10,304 bases of DNA from contig WQRM01000046.1 of assembly GCA_009786735.1 (NCBI GenBank), forward strand, positions 1-10,304, read 5' to 3'. The first letter of the stretch is position 1, and each line of letters starts with the position of its first letter. A model generated the notes under the pieces. It did no database searches. It was not told the origin of the DNA and worked only from the letters and a program-made list of their open reading frames with translations. Positions 1 to 5,735 of the stretch are shown in pieces. The stretch is from Oscillospiraceae bacterium. Its GTDB lineage: Bacteria; Bacillota; Clostridia; Oscillospirales; Acutalibacteraceae. The position numbers and the translations under genes were made by a program.

Positions 1-233
1 ATTTGCTGCACCCGCCGTTCGTTCTCGGCTTGATTCACGCCCAGCAGCTCGTCAACACGCACGCCAAACAGTCCCGCCAGCACGGGCAGCATGGTGATGT
101 CCGGGTAGCTTTCGTTGCGCTCCCACTTGCGGATGGTTTGGAAGGTCACGTGCAGGCGTTGGGCAAGTTGCTCCTGTGTGAGTCCTGCGGCTTGGCGCAG
201 GCGGCGCACGCTTTCGCCAAAATAAAGTTGCAT
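1..233 (-). CDS. XRE-family helix-turn-helix regulator, N-terminal part (cut by window edge)
   Basis: The reverse strand reads 77 codons from an ATG at 233-231 and stays open to the window edge, so the C-terminus is missing. An AAAGGAG ribosome binding site lies just upstream of the ATG. Residues about 8-66 form a typical Cro/C1-type helix-turn-helix: LTQEQLAQRL (18-27) is the first helix pair, FQTIRKWERNESYPDI (31-46) holds the recognition helix, and FGVRVDELLG (56-65) closes the domain. In this family the domain binds operator DNA as a dimer, often with a variable C-terminal sensor or membrane segment that would lie outside the window. It is divergent from greA and may act on the shared promoter region, but no operator was identified. 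The family call is firm; the target and effector are unknown. Confidence 0.93.
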   Translation of the reverse strand, partial: MQLYFGESVRRLRQAAGLTQEQLAQRLHVTFQTIRKWERNESYPDITMLPVLAGLFGVRVDELLGVNQAENERRVQQ

Positions 234-272
234 CGGTCGCTCCTTTGTTGTGATATTCAGCGCTGTGGTCTT

Positions 273-301
273 ATTGTACACCAACGCCGCGCAAAAAGCA
301 A
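273..301 (-). promoter_or_regulatory. Sigma-A type promoter for the XRE regulator
   Basis: On the reverse strand a -35 box TTGCTT (301-296) is followed by exactly 17 bases and a -10 box TACAAT (278-273), about 40 bases upstream of the regulator's start codon. Four of six -35 positions and five of six -10 positions match the consensus. Prediction from sequence only. Confidence 0.7.
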
Positions 302-366
302 TATCGCGCCGCGAGAGAAAAATTCAACCGCTGCGCGAGCGCCAAAGCCATTCACGATTATTTCAC

Positions 367-395
367 TTGACTTTTTTGCGCGCAGGGTGTATAAT
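367..395 (+). promoter_or_regulatory. Sigma-A type promoter for greA and probably the downstream operon
   Basis: TTGACT (367-372) and a perfect TATAAT (390-395) are separated by 17 bases, which is close to an ideal vegetative promoter. Transcription would start near 402, giving a leader of about 34 bases before the greA start at 436. No promoter of similar quality was seen before the glycosyltransferases, toxin-antitoxin pair or exporter genes, so this one may drive a long transcript. Confidence 0.85.
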
Positions 396-435
396 AGGTT
401 ATCTATATATGACTACATGCAGAGGAGAACACACC

Positions 436-918
436 ATGCAACCAAACCAGATTTTCGTCACCGCCGAGGGCTACAAAGCACTGGTGGATGAGCTGGAGGC
501 GCTACGCACCACCGGCCGCGAGCAAATTGCCGAGAAAATCAAAGAAGCCCGCTCCTTCGGCGACCTTTCAGAAAACGCCGAATACGATGAAGCCATGAAC
601 GAGCAGGCTATCATGGAAGCGAAAATTTCGCGCCTTGAAGAAGAGCTCAAAAACGCGCAAATCCTTGACGAAAAAGATATTCGCACCGACAAAATCGGCG
701 TGGGCTCACAAGTGAAAGTGTTCGACAAAACCTACAACGAAGAGCTCGCGTTCCAAATCATCGGCAAGGCGCAGGCCGACCCCGAAGCCGGCCGCGTGAG
801 CGATGAATCCCCCATTGGTCGCGCGCTGCTGGACCACAAAGCCGGCGATGTGGTTGACGTGGAGACCCCCGCGGGGCTCGTCACCCTCGAGATTCTCGAA
901 ATCTCGGCTGCGTCATGA
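436..918 (+). CDS. greA: Transcription elongation factor GreA
   Basis: The product has 160 residues, the usual GreA length (about 158). GreA binds the secondary channel of RNA polymerase and stimulates cleavage of backtracked RNA, rescuing stalled complexes. The N-terminal coiled-coil runs over about residues 1-75 and contains the family signature EARSFGDLSENAEYDEA; the acidic pair D and E in the SFGDLSENAEY segment is the tip that coordinates catalytic Mg2+. The C-terminal FKBP-like domain includes DESPIGRALLDHKAGD and ends in ETPAGLVTLEILEI. ATG at 436 is chosen because AGAGGAG at 421-427 precedes it by 8 bases and because the protein then starts like known GreA; longer in-frame extensions would cross the promoter. 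The stop overlaps the next gene's ATG (ATGA, 915-918), implying translational coupling to a glycosyltransferase. Confidence 0.97.
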   Translation: MQPNQIFVTAEGYKALVDELEALRTTGREQIAEKIKEARSFGDLSENAEYDEAMNEQAIMEAKISRLEEELKNAQILDEKDIRTDKIGVGSQVKVFDKTYNEELAFQIIGKAQADPEAGRVSDESPIGRALLDHKAGDVVDVETPAGLVTLEILEISAAS

Positions 919-1559
919 TTTCTGTGTTGCTCACGGCCTATTGCGGTGACGCGTACCTCGGCGAGCAGGTGGCATCAATCTTGCCGCAGCTTGCGCCGGG
1001 GGATGAACTGCTCATCAGCGATGATTCACCCGAGATGACGCTGCAGTTCGCCGACCCGCGCGTGCGCTATCTGCAAGGACCGCGCCAAGGCGTGATAGCC
1101 AACGTGGAGTTTTTGCTCACACAGGCGCGGGGCGATGTTCTCGTGCTGTGCGACCAAGACGACGTTTGGCTGCCCGGCAAACTCAACGCCGCTCGCGAAT
1201 TGCAAGATTGCACACTGCTGGTGCACGCCGCATATACTGCCGACGAGCACTTGAACATCACCGGTCGCGTGCAAGCGAGGCCGGGCATGCTGCGCAACAT
1301 CGTGCGTAATAGCTACATCGGCTGCTACATGGCGTTCACACGTGAGTTATTGCCGCACATCTTGCCGTTCCCGCCGGGGATTCCCATGCACGACCAGTGG
1401 ATTGCCTTGCAAGCCGAGCGGCATGGTCAAGTGATCGTGCACGACGAACCGCTCATCTTGTGGCGACGGCACAGCGGCACGCAAACCGGGCATCGCACCA
1501 CGCTGCGGCAGAAAATCGCCTGGCGTTGGCGACTGATTCGCGCGTTAATCAAACACTAA
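915..1559 (+). CDS. Family-2 glycosyltransferase, rhamnosyltransferase-like
   Basis: This 214-residue protein has the GT-A fold pattern of family 2. It begins with the strand MISVLLTAYCGDAYLGEQ, has a DDS motif (36-38) for the nucleotide, the metal-binding DXD-type motif DQDD at 80-83, and HDQW at 159-162, in which D160 is the likely catalytic base. The NSYIGCYMAFTREL segment and the later WRRHSGTQTG are typical of short rhamnosyltransferase-like members acting in cell-wall or O-antigen polysaccharide synthesis. No membrane helix is evident; such enzymes work at the cytoplasmic membrane face on lipid-linked acceptors. Donor and acceptor cannot be read from the sequence. It starts inside the greA stop codon (ATGA), so it is probably made by coupled translation, and is followed after 22 bases by a second glycosyltransferase. 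Confidence 0.9.
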   Translation: MISVLLTAYCGDAYLGEQVASILPQLAPGDELLISDDSPEMTLQFADPRVRYLQGPRQGVIANVEFLLTQARGDVLVLCDQDDVWLPGKLNAARELQDCTLLVHAAYTADEHLNITGRVQARPGMLRNIVRNSYIGCYMAFTRELLPHILPFPPGIPMHDQWIALQAERHGQVIVHDEPLILWRRHSGTQTGHRTTLRQKIAWRWRLIRALIKH

Positions 1560-1581
1560 ATTTTCTTCGGGGAGGACTTGC

Positions 1582-2367
1582 ATGAGTGGCTACCTAGTCA
1601 CCGCCAGCATCGTCACCTTCAACAACATATCCACCATTGAGGCCACCTTGCGCACGCTCAAAGAGCAAACGCAGGGGGTGCGCCTGCATTTGTATGTTAT
1701 CGACAATTCCTCGCACGACGGCACCCTTGACTTCGTGCAAACCCTCGACCCGGACATCGAGCTGCTGCGCATCCCGTGGAACGTGGGCTTCGGTGCCGGA
1801 CACAATCTGGTGTTGCCGCGTCTGCGCAGCAAATATCACGTGATCATCAACCCAGACATCTCGCTGAGCGAAGATGCCATCACCAACATGGCGCGCTACA
1901 TGGACGAATACCCCGACGTGGCGATGCTCAGCCCGCGCATTGTGTATCCCAAAACCGGTGAGCCGCAAATTTTGGGCAAGCGCAACCCACGGCTGAAGTA
2001 TCTCGTGGCCAGCCGCCTGCGCCGTGGTCCGCTTGCGCACCGTCTGCTGCATGAGTATGCCATGACAAACGAGATGAACTTCAACAAATCCTTCGAAATT
2101 GAGAACGCCACGGGCTGCTTCATGTTCATCCGCACCGAAACCCTGCAGAAAATCGGCGGCTTCGACGAGCGCTACTTTCTGTACTTCGAGGACTGCGACA
2201 TCACGCGTTCGCTGGCGAAGCAAGGCCGCGTGCTGTGGTATCCCCACGCCACGGTGCAGCACGCTTGGAAGCGCGAAAGCAAGAAAAATTTCCGCCTAAT
2301 GCTGGTGCAGATTCAGTCCATGCTGCGGTATTTTTGGAAGTGGCGGTTTGGTGGGCGCAAGACCTAG
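1582..2367 (+). CDS. Family-2 glycosyltransferase, WbbL/rhamnosyltransferase type
   Basis: This 261-residue enzyme is a family-2 glycosyltransferase of the group that includes WbbL-like rhamnosyltransferases. Visible motifs are SIVTFNN (9-15), DNSS (41-44) for the sugar nucleotide, WNVGFGAGHN, NPD at 90-92 in place of the DXD motif, ENATGCFMFIRTETL before the acceptor site, and GGFDERYFLYFEDCDI, in which E203-D204 is the likely catalytic pair. The C-terminal HAWKRESKKNFRLMLVQIQSM segment is basic and amphipathic, consistent with membrane association. GGGGAGG precedes the ATG by a few bases. With the upstream gene it would add sugars in sequence to a lipid-linked glycan; the linkage made is unknown. 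Confidence 0.92.
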   Translation: MSGYLVTASIVTFNNISTIEATLRTLKEQTQGVRLHLYVIDNSSHDGTLDFVQTLDPDIELLRIPWNVGFGAGHNLVLPRLRSKYHVIINPDISLSEDAITNMARYMDEYPDVAMLSPRIVYPKTGEPQILGKRNPRLKYLVASRLRRGPLAHRLLHEYAMTNEMNFNKSFEIENATGCFMFIRTETLQKIGGFDERYFLYFEDCDITRSLAKQGRVLWYPHATVQHAWKRESKKNFRLMLVQIQSMLRYFWKWRFGGRKT

Positions 2368-2399
2368 GCATACTAAACTTAAACAAAGGAGGATGTTTC

Positions 2400-2591
2400 A
2401 TGGAGCAATATCAATTTCAAACAGAACAACTGCGCGACTTTGTGTTCCCCTCTGAATTGCGTAATCGCAATGGTAAAGTTGAAATTACGCTCACCATTTT
2501 TCCTGAACCAAAAACGCAAAAAAACTTTCCCGAGCCTTTTATTCCCACCAAGGGATATAAGTTCAGCCGGGAGGAAGCCAATGAACGATAG
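2400..2591 (+). CDS. Probable antitoxin of a PIN-domain toxin-antitoxin pair
   Basis: This 63-residue protein starts at the ATG 2400-2402 after a strong AAAGGAGG (2385-2392, 7-base spacing) and ends 11 bases inside the PIN toxin gene. No DNA-binding fold could be named. The middle is beta-rich and polar (GKVEITLTIFPEP) and the C-terminus GYKFSREEANER resembles the short charged peptide that, in many VapB-like antitoxins, inserts into the PIN active site. The antitoxin assignment rests on size, the gene order antitoxin then toxin, the overlap and the C-terminal motif, not on a recognised family. Base composition is noticeably lower in GC than the flanking polysaccharide genes, which suggests acquisition together with the toxin. 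Confidence 0.7.
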   Translation: MEQYQFQTEQLRDFVFPSELRNRNGKVEITLTIFPEPKTQKNFPEPFIPTKGYKFSREEANER

Positions 2592-2988
2592 AATATTCTT
2601 AGACAGCAATGTGCTGCTGTATGCGTTTTCGACCAACGAAGCCGAAAAACGCACGACAAGTCTGGAAATTATGCACAACAAAACATGCTTCACCAGCTTG
2701 CAAGCCTTGAATGAGTTTTGCAATGTTTGCGTAAAAAAGTGGAGCTTAGAGCGCATCAAAATTGAAGCCGCGCTAGATTATATCATCGAGCAGTGTGAAA
2801 TCGGCTTCATCTTGCCCATGACGTTGCGCACGGCCTTGGCGTTACATGAGCGATATAAATTCTCCTTTTTTGATTGCATCATGCTCGCCTCTGCACTGGA
2901 GAGCGGCTGCAACATATTCTACACAGAAGACCTTGCCCATGGTCAAGTGGTTGACGGTCGTCTGACCATCATCAACCCATTCGTTTAA
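2581..2988 (+). CDS. PIN-domain ribonuclease toxin (VapC-like)
   Basis: The 135-residue product covers a full PIN domain, the usual VapC size. PIN toxins are Mg2+/Mn2+-dependent endoribonucleases that cleave tRNA or rRNA and stop growth when not bound by the antitoxin. The expected acidic active-site residues are all visible: D8 in IFLDSNVLLYAF, E45 in SLQALNEF, D98 in FSFFDCIMLASAL, and E116/D117 in FYTEDLAHGQ. The set looks intact, so the toxin should be active. GGGAGG precedes the ATG at 2581 by about six bases, and the start overlaps the antitoxin's end by 11 bases. A hand count over 2581-2820 gives about 43% GC, against about 60% at 4081-4140 in the exporter ATPase. The permease gene follows after 14 bases, so the module sits inside an otherwise continuous polysaccharide operon. 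Confidence 0.9.
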   Translation: MNDRIFLDSNVLLYAFSTNEAEKRTTSLEIMHNKTCFTSLQALNEFCNVCVKKWSLERIKIEAALDYIIEQCEIGFILPMTLRTALALHERYKFSFFDCIMLASALESGCNIFYTEDLAHGQVVDGRLTIINPFV

Positions 2989-3002
2989 CAGAAAGGTCGC
3001 CC

Positions 3003-3833
3003 ATGTTCTTCAAAGAGCTGTACCGCTACCGCCACCTGCTGCGCGAAATTGTGGTGAAAAACATCAAAATTCAATATCGCCACTCGGTGCTCGGCGTGGT
3101 GTGGACGCTGCTTGAACCCCTGCTGACCACCCTCGTGCTGGTGTTCGTGTTCGGACGGCTGTTCGGCGGCGCACGCTTGGCGCAAGACCCCAACATCATC
3201 AACTTTCCCATTTATCTGCTGTGTGGCAGGCTGCTGTTTCACTTTTTCTCGCAGTCCACCAAGCGCGCAATGAAGTCGATGAAATCCAGCGCGTCGGTCA
3301 TCAAAAAGGTGCGCGTGCCCAAGTTTATTTATCCCGTGGCCAATGTGCTGTCGAACTTCGTCACGTTTTTGATTAGCCTGGTGGTGCTGGTGGGCTTTGT
3401 GGTGTTCTTCGTGGTTGCCGCAAGCGAGCGCAATCCCGCGCCATATCTCACGTGGAATTTGCTGTTGGCTCCCGTGCCGCTGTTGATTTTGTTCATCCTC
3501 AGCGTTGGCGTTGGGCTGATTGTGTCCACCCTTGCGGTTTTCTTCAAGGACGTGGAATACTTATACAGCGTGTTCACCATGACGTTGTTCTACGCCACAC
3601 CGATTTTTTGGTCGCCGGCAACCATGGGCGGCAGCCCCGATCGCGGCCTGATGATGGTGCTCAACATCAACCCGCTGTTCGCCATCATTGAGATGTTCCG
3701 AGACACAGTGCTGCGCGGGCAGATGATACAGCTGCGGCAGTTTGTGTTTGCGCTGGTGTTTGCGCTGGTGGTGCTGGTGATTGGCATCTGGCTGTTTCAG
3801 CGCAAGCAGAATGAGTTTGTTCTGCATATTTGA
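3003..3833 (+). CDS. ABC-2 type polysaccharide/teichoic acid exporter permease (Wzm/TagG type)
   Basis: The 276-residue integral membrane protein matches the ABC-2 permease family that moves lipid-linked polysaccharide or teichoic acid across the cytoplasmic membrane. The amphipathic N-terminus RYRHLLREIVVKNIKIQYRH leads into the family hallmark SVLGVVWTLLEPLL (about 28-41). About six hydrophobic segments are seen, roughly at 31-55, 66-85, 115-140, 150-178, 188-206 and 245-266. The last residues RKQNEFVLHI are a typical cytosolic end. AGAAAGG (2990-2996) is the ribosome binding site. It pairs with the ATPase starting at 3909. With TarI and TarJ nearby, TarG is a reasonable functional name, but capsule or O-antigen-like export would look the same, so no symbol is given. 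Confidence 0.92.
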   Translation: MFFKELYRYRHLLREIVVKNIKIQYRHSVLGVVWTLLEPLLTTLVLVFVFGRLFGGARLAQDPNIINFPIYLLCGRLLFHFFSQSTKRAMKSMKSSASVIKKVRVPKFIYPVANVLSNFVTFLISLVVLVGFVVFFVVAASERNPAPYLTWNLLLAPVPLLILFILSVGVGLIVSTLAVFFKDVEYLYSVFTMTLFYATPIFWSPATMGGSPDRGLMMVLNINPLFAIIEMFRDTVLRGQMIQLRQFVFALVFALVVLVIGIWLFQRKQNEFVLHI

Positions 3834-3890
3834 CAACCACCCCGCTACGACTGTGGCGCGCCACCCCTCCAAGGAGGAGAATTTCCCCTG
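3834..3890. repeat. Palindromic element between exporter permease and ATPase genes
   Basis: The 75-base gap holds two nested palindromes: GTGGCGCGCCAC at 3853-3864 is a perfect 12-base palindrome, and CCTCC-AA-GGAGG lies at 3866-3877. The CTCCAAGGAGGAGAATTTCCC part resembles, from memory, short GC-rich palindromic repeats scattered through Clostridia and Bacteroidota genomes. There is no U-tract, so it is not a good intrinsic terminator; it might fold in the mRNA between two genes whose products are needed in equal amounts. Confidence 0.55.
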
Positions 3891-3908
3891 CACCATGAAG
3901 GAGCTAAC

Positions 3909-4733
3909 ATGCCCAAACCCGCCATCGCTGTGGAAAACGTCAACATGAAATTCCACCTGCACAAAGAGAAAATCGACAACCTCAAGGAGTACGCCATCCG
4001 CCTAGTGAAGCGGCGCGTGAGCTACACCGAGTACTGGGCGCTGCGTGACATCTCATTTGCCATGCAGTCAGGCGAACGCCTTGGCGTGCTGGGCTTCAAT
4101 GGCGCAGGCAAAAGCACGCTGCTGAAGATTATCGCGGGGGTGCTCGCGCCAACAAGCGGCAACGTGCAGGTGCAAGGCGTGATTGCCCCCCTGCTGGAAC
4201 TCGGCGCAGGCTTTGACATGAACTACAGCGGCCGCGAAAACATCTTCCTCTATGGCGCGACATTGGGCTACTCACGTGCCTACATGAAGGAACGCTATGA
4301 CTCCATTGTGGAGTTCAGCGAACTGGGTGATTTCATCCATGCGCCGGTGAAGAACTACTCCAGCGGCATGCGCGCTCGGCTGGGTTTTGCCATCGCCACC
4401 GCCGTTGAGCCGGACGTGCTCATCGTGGACGAAGTGCTCAGCGTGGGTGACGCGAAGTTCAAGAAAAAGAGCGAGCGCCGCATTAAGCAGATGTTCGACA
4501 ACGGCGTGACGGTGCTGTTTGTGTCGCACAACACCAACCAAGTGCGCCGCATTTGCAGCCGTGCGATTCTGCTGGACAAGGGCGGAATCATCGCGCAGGG
4601 CGAGGCGAACGAAGTGTGCGATATCTATGACAACATGGTGGGCGAGCCGCCGCCGAAACGCAAAAAGAAGAAGAAAGTTGCTGGCGCACCCCCTGTCGCT
4701 GCGGCGACATCCCCCTCTGAAGAGGGGGACTAA
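3909..4733 (+). CDS. ABC exporter ATP-binding protein (Wzt/TagH type)
   Basis: This 274-residue ATPase powers the permease encoded just upstream. Motifs are complete: Walker A GFNGAGKST (62-70), the Q-loop-like region around APLLELGAGFDMNYSGRENI that is characteristic of polysaccharide and teichoic acid exporters, signature YSSGMRAR (150-157), Walker B VLIVDEVLSVGD with D174-E175, and the H-loop histidine H207 in FVSHNTNQ. The N-terminal KIDNLKEYAIRLVKRR segment is also typical of Wzt/TagH. It lacks the large C-terminal carbohydrate-binding domain of O9a-type Wzt. After the core come PPPKRKKKKK and a short tail GAPPVAAATSPSEEGD that is encoded by a palindromic repeat (4691-4730), so the native C-terminus has probably been replaced or extended. 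AAGGAG at 3898-3903 sets the start at 3909. Confidence 0.93.
   Translation: MPKPAIAVENVNMKFHLHKEKIDNLKEYAIRLVKRRVSYTEYWALRDISFAMQSGERLGVLGFNGAGKSTLLKIIAGVLAPTSGNVQVQGVIAPLLELGAGFDMNYSGRENIFLYGATLGYSRAYMKERYDSIVEFSELGDFIHAPVKNYSSGMRARLGFAIATAVEPDVLIVDEVLSVGDAKFKKKSERRIKQMFDNGVTVLFVSHNTNQVRRICSRAILLDKGGIIAQGEANEVCDIYDNMVGEPPPKRKKKKKVAGAPPVAAATSPSEEGD
4691..4730. repeat. GC-rich double-hairpin repeat overlapping the 3' end of the ATPase gene
   Basis: Two adjacent perfect hairpins are seen: GTCGC-TGCG-GCGAC at 4695-4708, and TCCCCCTCT-GA-AGAGGGGGA at 4710-4729 with 9-base arms. The second ends one base before the TAA at 4731. A related block with CCTCCCCC-AA-GGGGGAGG flanked by GCGAC-type sequence follows tarI (5610-5646), which supports a mobile or amplified palindromic element rather than native coding sequence. 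It could also slow ribosomes or block 3' exonucleases. No T-run follows, so it is not a standard intrinsic terminator. Confidence 0.7.
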
Positions 4734-4808
4734 GGCTTGTTTCTTTAGCTTTCATAAACAATCCCCCGCGCGCAGCGCCGGACCAAAACGCACAGCCTCG
4801 GATAGAAC

Positions 4809-4862
4809 ACAGCGAAGCGACTAAAAAGTTCTTTTGGTTACTTTTCTTTCAAGAAAAGTAAC
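4809..4862 (+). repeat. Dispersed repeat core, copy A, upstream of tarI
   Basis: The core reads AGCGAAGCGACTAAAAAG (4811-4828), then TTCTTTTGG, then a perfect palindrome with 12-base arms around TC: GTTACTTTTCTT (4837-4848) and AAGAAAAGTAAC (4851-4862). The ribosome binding site of tarI (GGAG, 4871-4874) starts eight bases later. Copies B (5671), C (7822) and inverted copy D (9043) share the same order of parts. The rest of the 148-base gap from 4734 is non-coding; 4763-4789 (CCCCCGCGC..GGACCAAAAC) also resembles the block at 9119-9145. Confidence 0.8.
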
Positions 4863-4881
4863 GCAAAAAAGGAGTCACCGC

Positions 4882-5589
4882 ATGAACATCGCAGCGATTT
4901 TTGCAGCAGGCATTGGCAGCCGCATGGGCAGCAGTGCGATGCCCAAGCAGTATTTGCAGTTGGGCAGCAAGCCTATATTGGTGCACACCGCCGAGAAGTT
5001 TTGGGCGCACCCGCAGGTGGACTGCGTGGTGGTGCTCACGCCGCGCTCATGGCTGGACTTCACGCAGGACACGCTTGACCAAAACCTGCCGCAGGGGCAT
5101 GGCATCACCGTCATCGAAGGCGGCGACACCCGCAACGGCACGCTGCGCAACCTGCTTGCGTGGGTGGAAGCTACGCACGGGGCGGGCGAGCACATCCTGC
5201 TGACGCATGACGCCGTGCGCCCGTTTGTGACGCACCGAATCATCAGCGACAACATCGCCGCCGTGCAGCAACATGGCGCGTGTGATACCGTCATCCCCGC
5301 CACCGACACCATCGTGCGCAGCGATGACAATACCTTCATCACCGAAATCCCCCCGCGTGAAAAACTCTATCAAGGGCAAACGCCGCAGAGCTTTTGGTGC
5401 GCGAAAATGCGCGAGTTGATGGATTCACTTTCGCCGGAAGAGGAGCTGACGCTCACCGACGCTTGCAAGATTTTCGCGCTGCGCGGCGAGCCCGTGGCGC
5501 TGGTGCAAGGCGAAGTGCACAACATCAAAATCACCTATCCGTATGACCTGAAAGTCGCGCATGCGCTGCTGGGGCTTGAGGAAGCGTGA
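4882..5589 (+). CDS. tarI: Ribitol-5-phosphate cytidylyltransferase TarI (CDP-ribitol synthesis)
   Basis: The enzyme joins CTP and D-ribitol 5-phosphate to form CDP-ribitol, the activated unit for ribitol teichoic acids and some capsules, in the cytosol. It is a 235-residue IspD/TarI-fold protein. The CTP-binding loop AAGIGSRMG with R14 and the MPKQ lysine K22 are intact, as are GGDTRN (80-85) and THDAVRPF (108-115, metal-binding D110). I prefer TarI over IspD because MPKQYLQLGSKPILVHTAEKF, THRIISDNI, YQGQTPQSF, LTDACKI and HNIKITYPYDLKVA match staphylococcal/streptococcal TarI from memory, and TarJ follows. ATG 4882 is chosen because GGAG lies seven bases upstream and TarI homologs begin here; an upstream TTG at 4834 would translate repeat copy A. 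Repeats flank it on both sides. Confidence 0.92.
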   Translation: MNIAAIFAAGIGSRMGSSAMPKQYLQLGSKPILVHTAEKFWAHPQVDCVVVLTPRSWLDFTQDTLDQNLPQGHGITVIEGGDTRNGTLRNLLAWVEATHGAGEHILLTHDAVRPFVTHRIISDNIAAVQQHGACDTVIPATDTIVRSDDNTFITEIPPREKLYQGQTPQSFWCAKMRELMDSLSPEEELTLTDACKIFALRGEPVALVQGEVHNIKITYPYDLKVAHALLGLEEA

Positions 5590-5609
5590 TACCCCCACCT
5601 GCACGTCTA

Positions 5610-5646
5610 GCGACGCGCTTTCCTCCCCCAAGGGGGAGGCTCTGGC
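5610..5646. repeat. GC-rich palindromic repeat after tarI
   Basis: CCTCCCCC (5622-5629) and GGGGGAGG (5632-5639) form a perfect 8-base stem around AA, flanked by GCGAC on the left and GGCGACA on the right. It resembles the double hairpin at the end of the ATPase gene. It lies in the 134-base gap between tarI and tarJ. The sequence after the stem is CTCTGGCGACA, without a T-run. Confidence 0.65.
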
Positions 5647-5670
5647 GACACCTATACACCCCATAAAAAG

Positions 5671-5720
5671 TCCACCGCGAAGCGGCTAAAGTTTTTTGCG
5701 CTACTTTTTTTCAAAAAGAG
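5671..5720 (+). repeat. Dispersed repeat core, copy B, upstream of tarJ
   Basis: TCCACCGCGAAGCGGCTAAA (5671-5690) matches the opening of copies A, C and inverted D. It is followed by GTTTTTTGCG and an imperfect A/T-rich palindrome, CTACTTTTTTTC then AAAAAGAGGAG. The right arm has diverged so that it now contains the AGGAGGTGA ribosome binding site of tarJ. CCGCGAAGCGG itself is a short palindrome (CCGC-GAA-GCGG). Confidence 0.78.
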
Positions 5721-5735
5721 GAGGTGAGCGACATC
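5719..5735 (+). promoter_or_regulatory. Ribosome binding site of tarJ with an ambiguous start codon
   Basis: AGGAGGTGA (5719-5727) is a perfect anti-16S match. The nearest in-frame canonical start, GTG 5724-5726, lies inside it with no spacing. The codon at ideal distance is ATC at 5733-5735, which also aligns with the initiator Met of S. aureus TarJ as I recall it. Either the GTG is used poorly, or ATC (perhaps a mutated ATG) initiates. Confidence 0.6.

Noticed and set aside
250..435. N-terminal extension of greA
   Set aside because: It crosses the consensus promoter at 367-395; the AGAGGAG at 421 and GreA length fix the start at 436.
2349..2377. Promoter TTGGTG-17-TACTAA before the toxin-antitoxin pair
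   Set aside because: Only about half of each box matches the consensus; too weak to annotate.
3895..3948. 17-codon leader-like frame starting ATGAAGGAGCTAACATGC and overlapping the ATPase start
   Set aside because: It overlaps the ATPase ribosome binding site out of frame, with no independent support; likely chance.
4834..4881. Upstream extension of tarI from TTG 4834
   Set aside because: It would translate repeat copy A and lacks a ribosome binding site, whereas GGAG at 4871 and homology both place the start at 4882.
4882..5589. Assignment as IspD (methylerythritol-phosphate pathway)
   Set aside because: The fold is shared, but several TarI-specific segments and the adjacent tarJ favour TarI.
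5622..5639. Intrinsic terminator after tarI
   Set aside because: The stem is strong but is followed by CTCTGGCGACA, without a T-run; better explained as a palindromic repeat.
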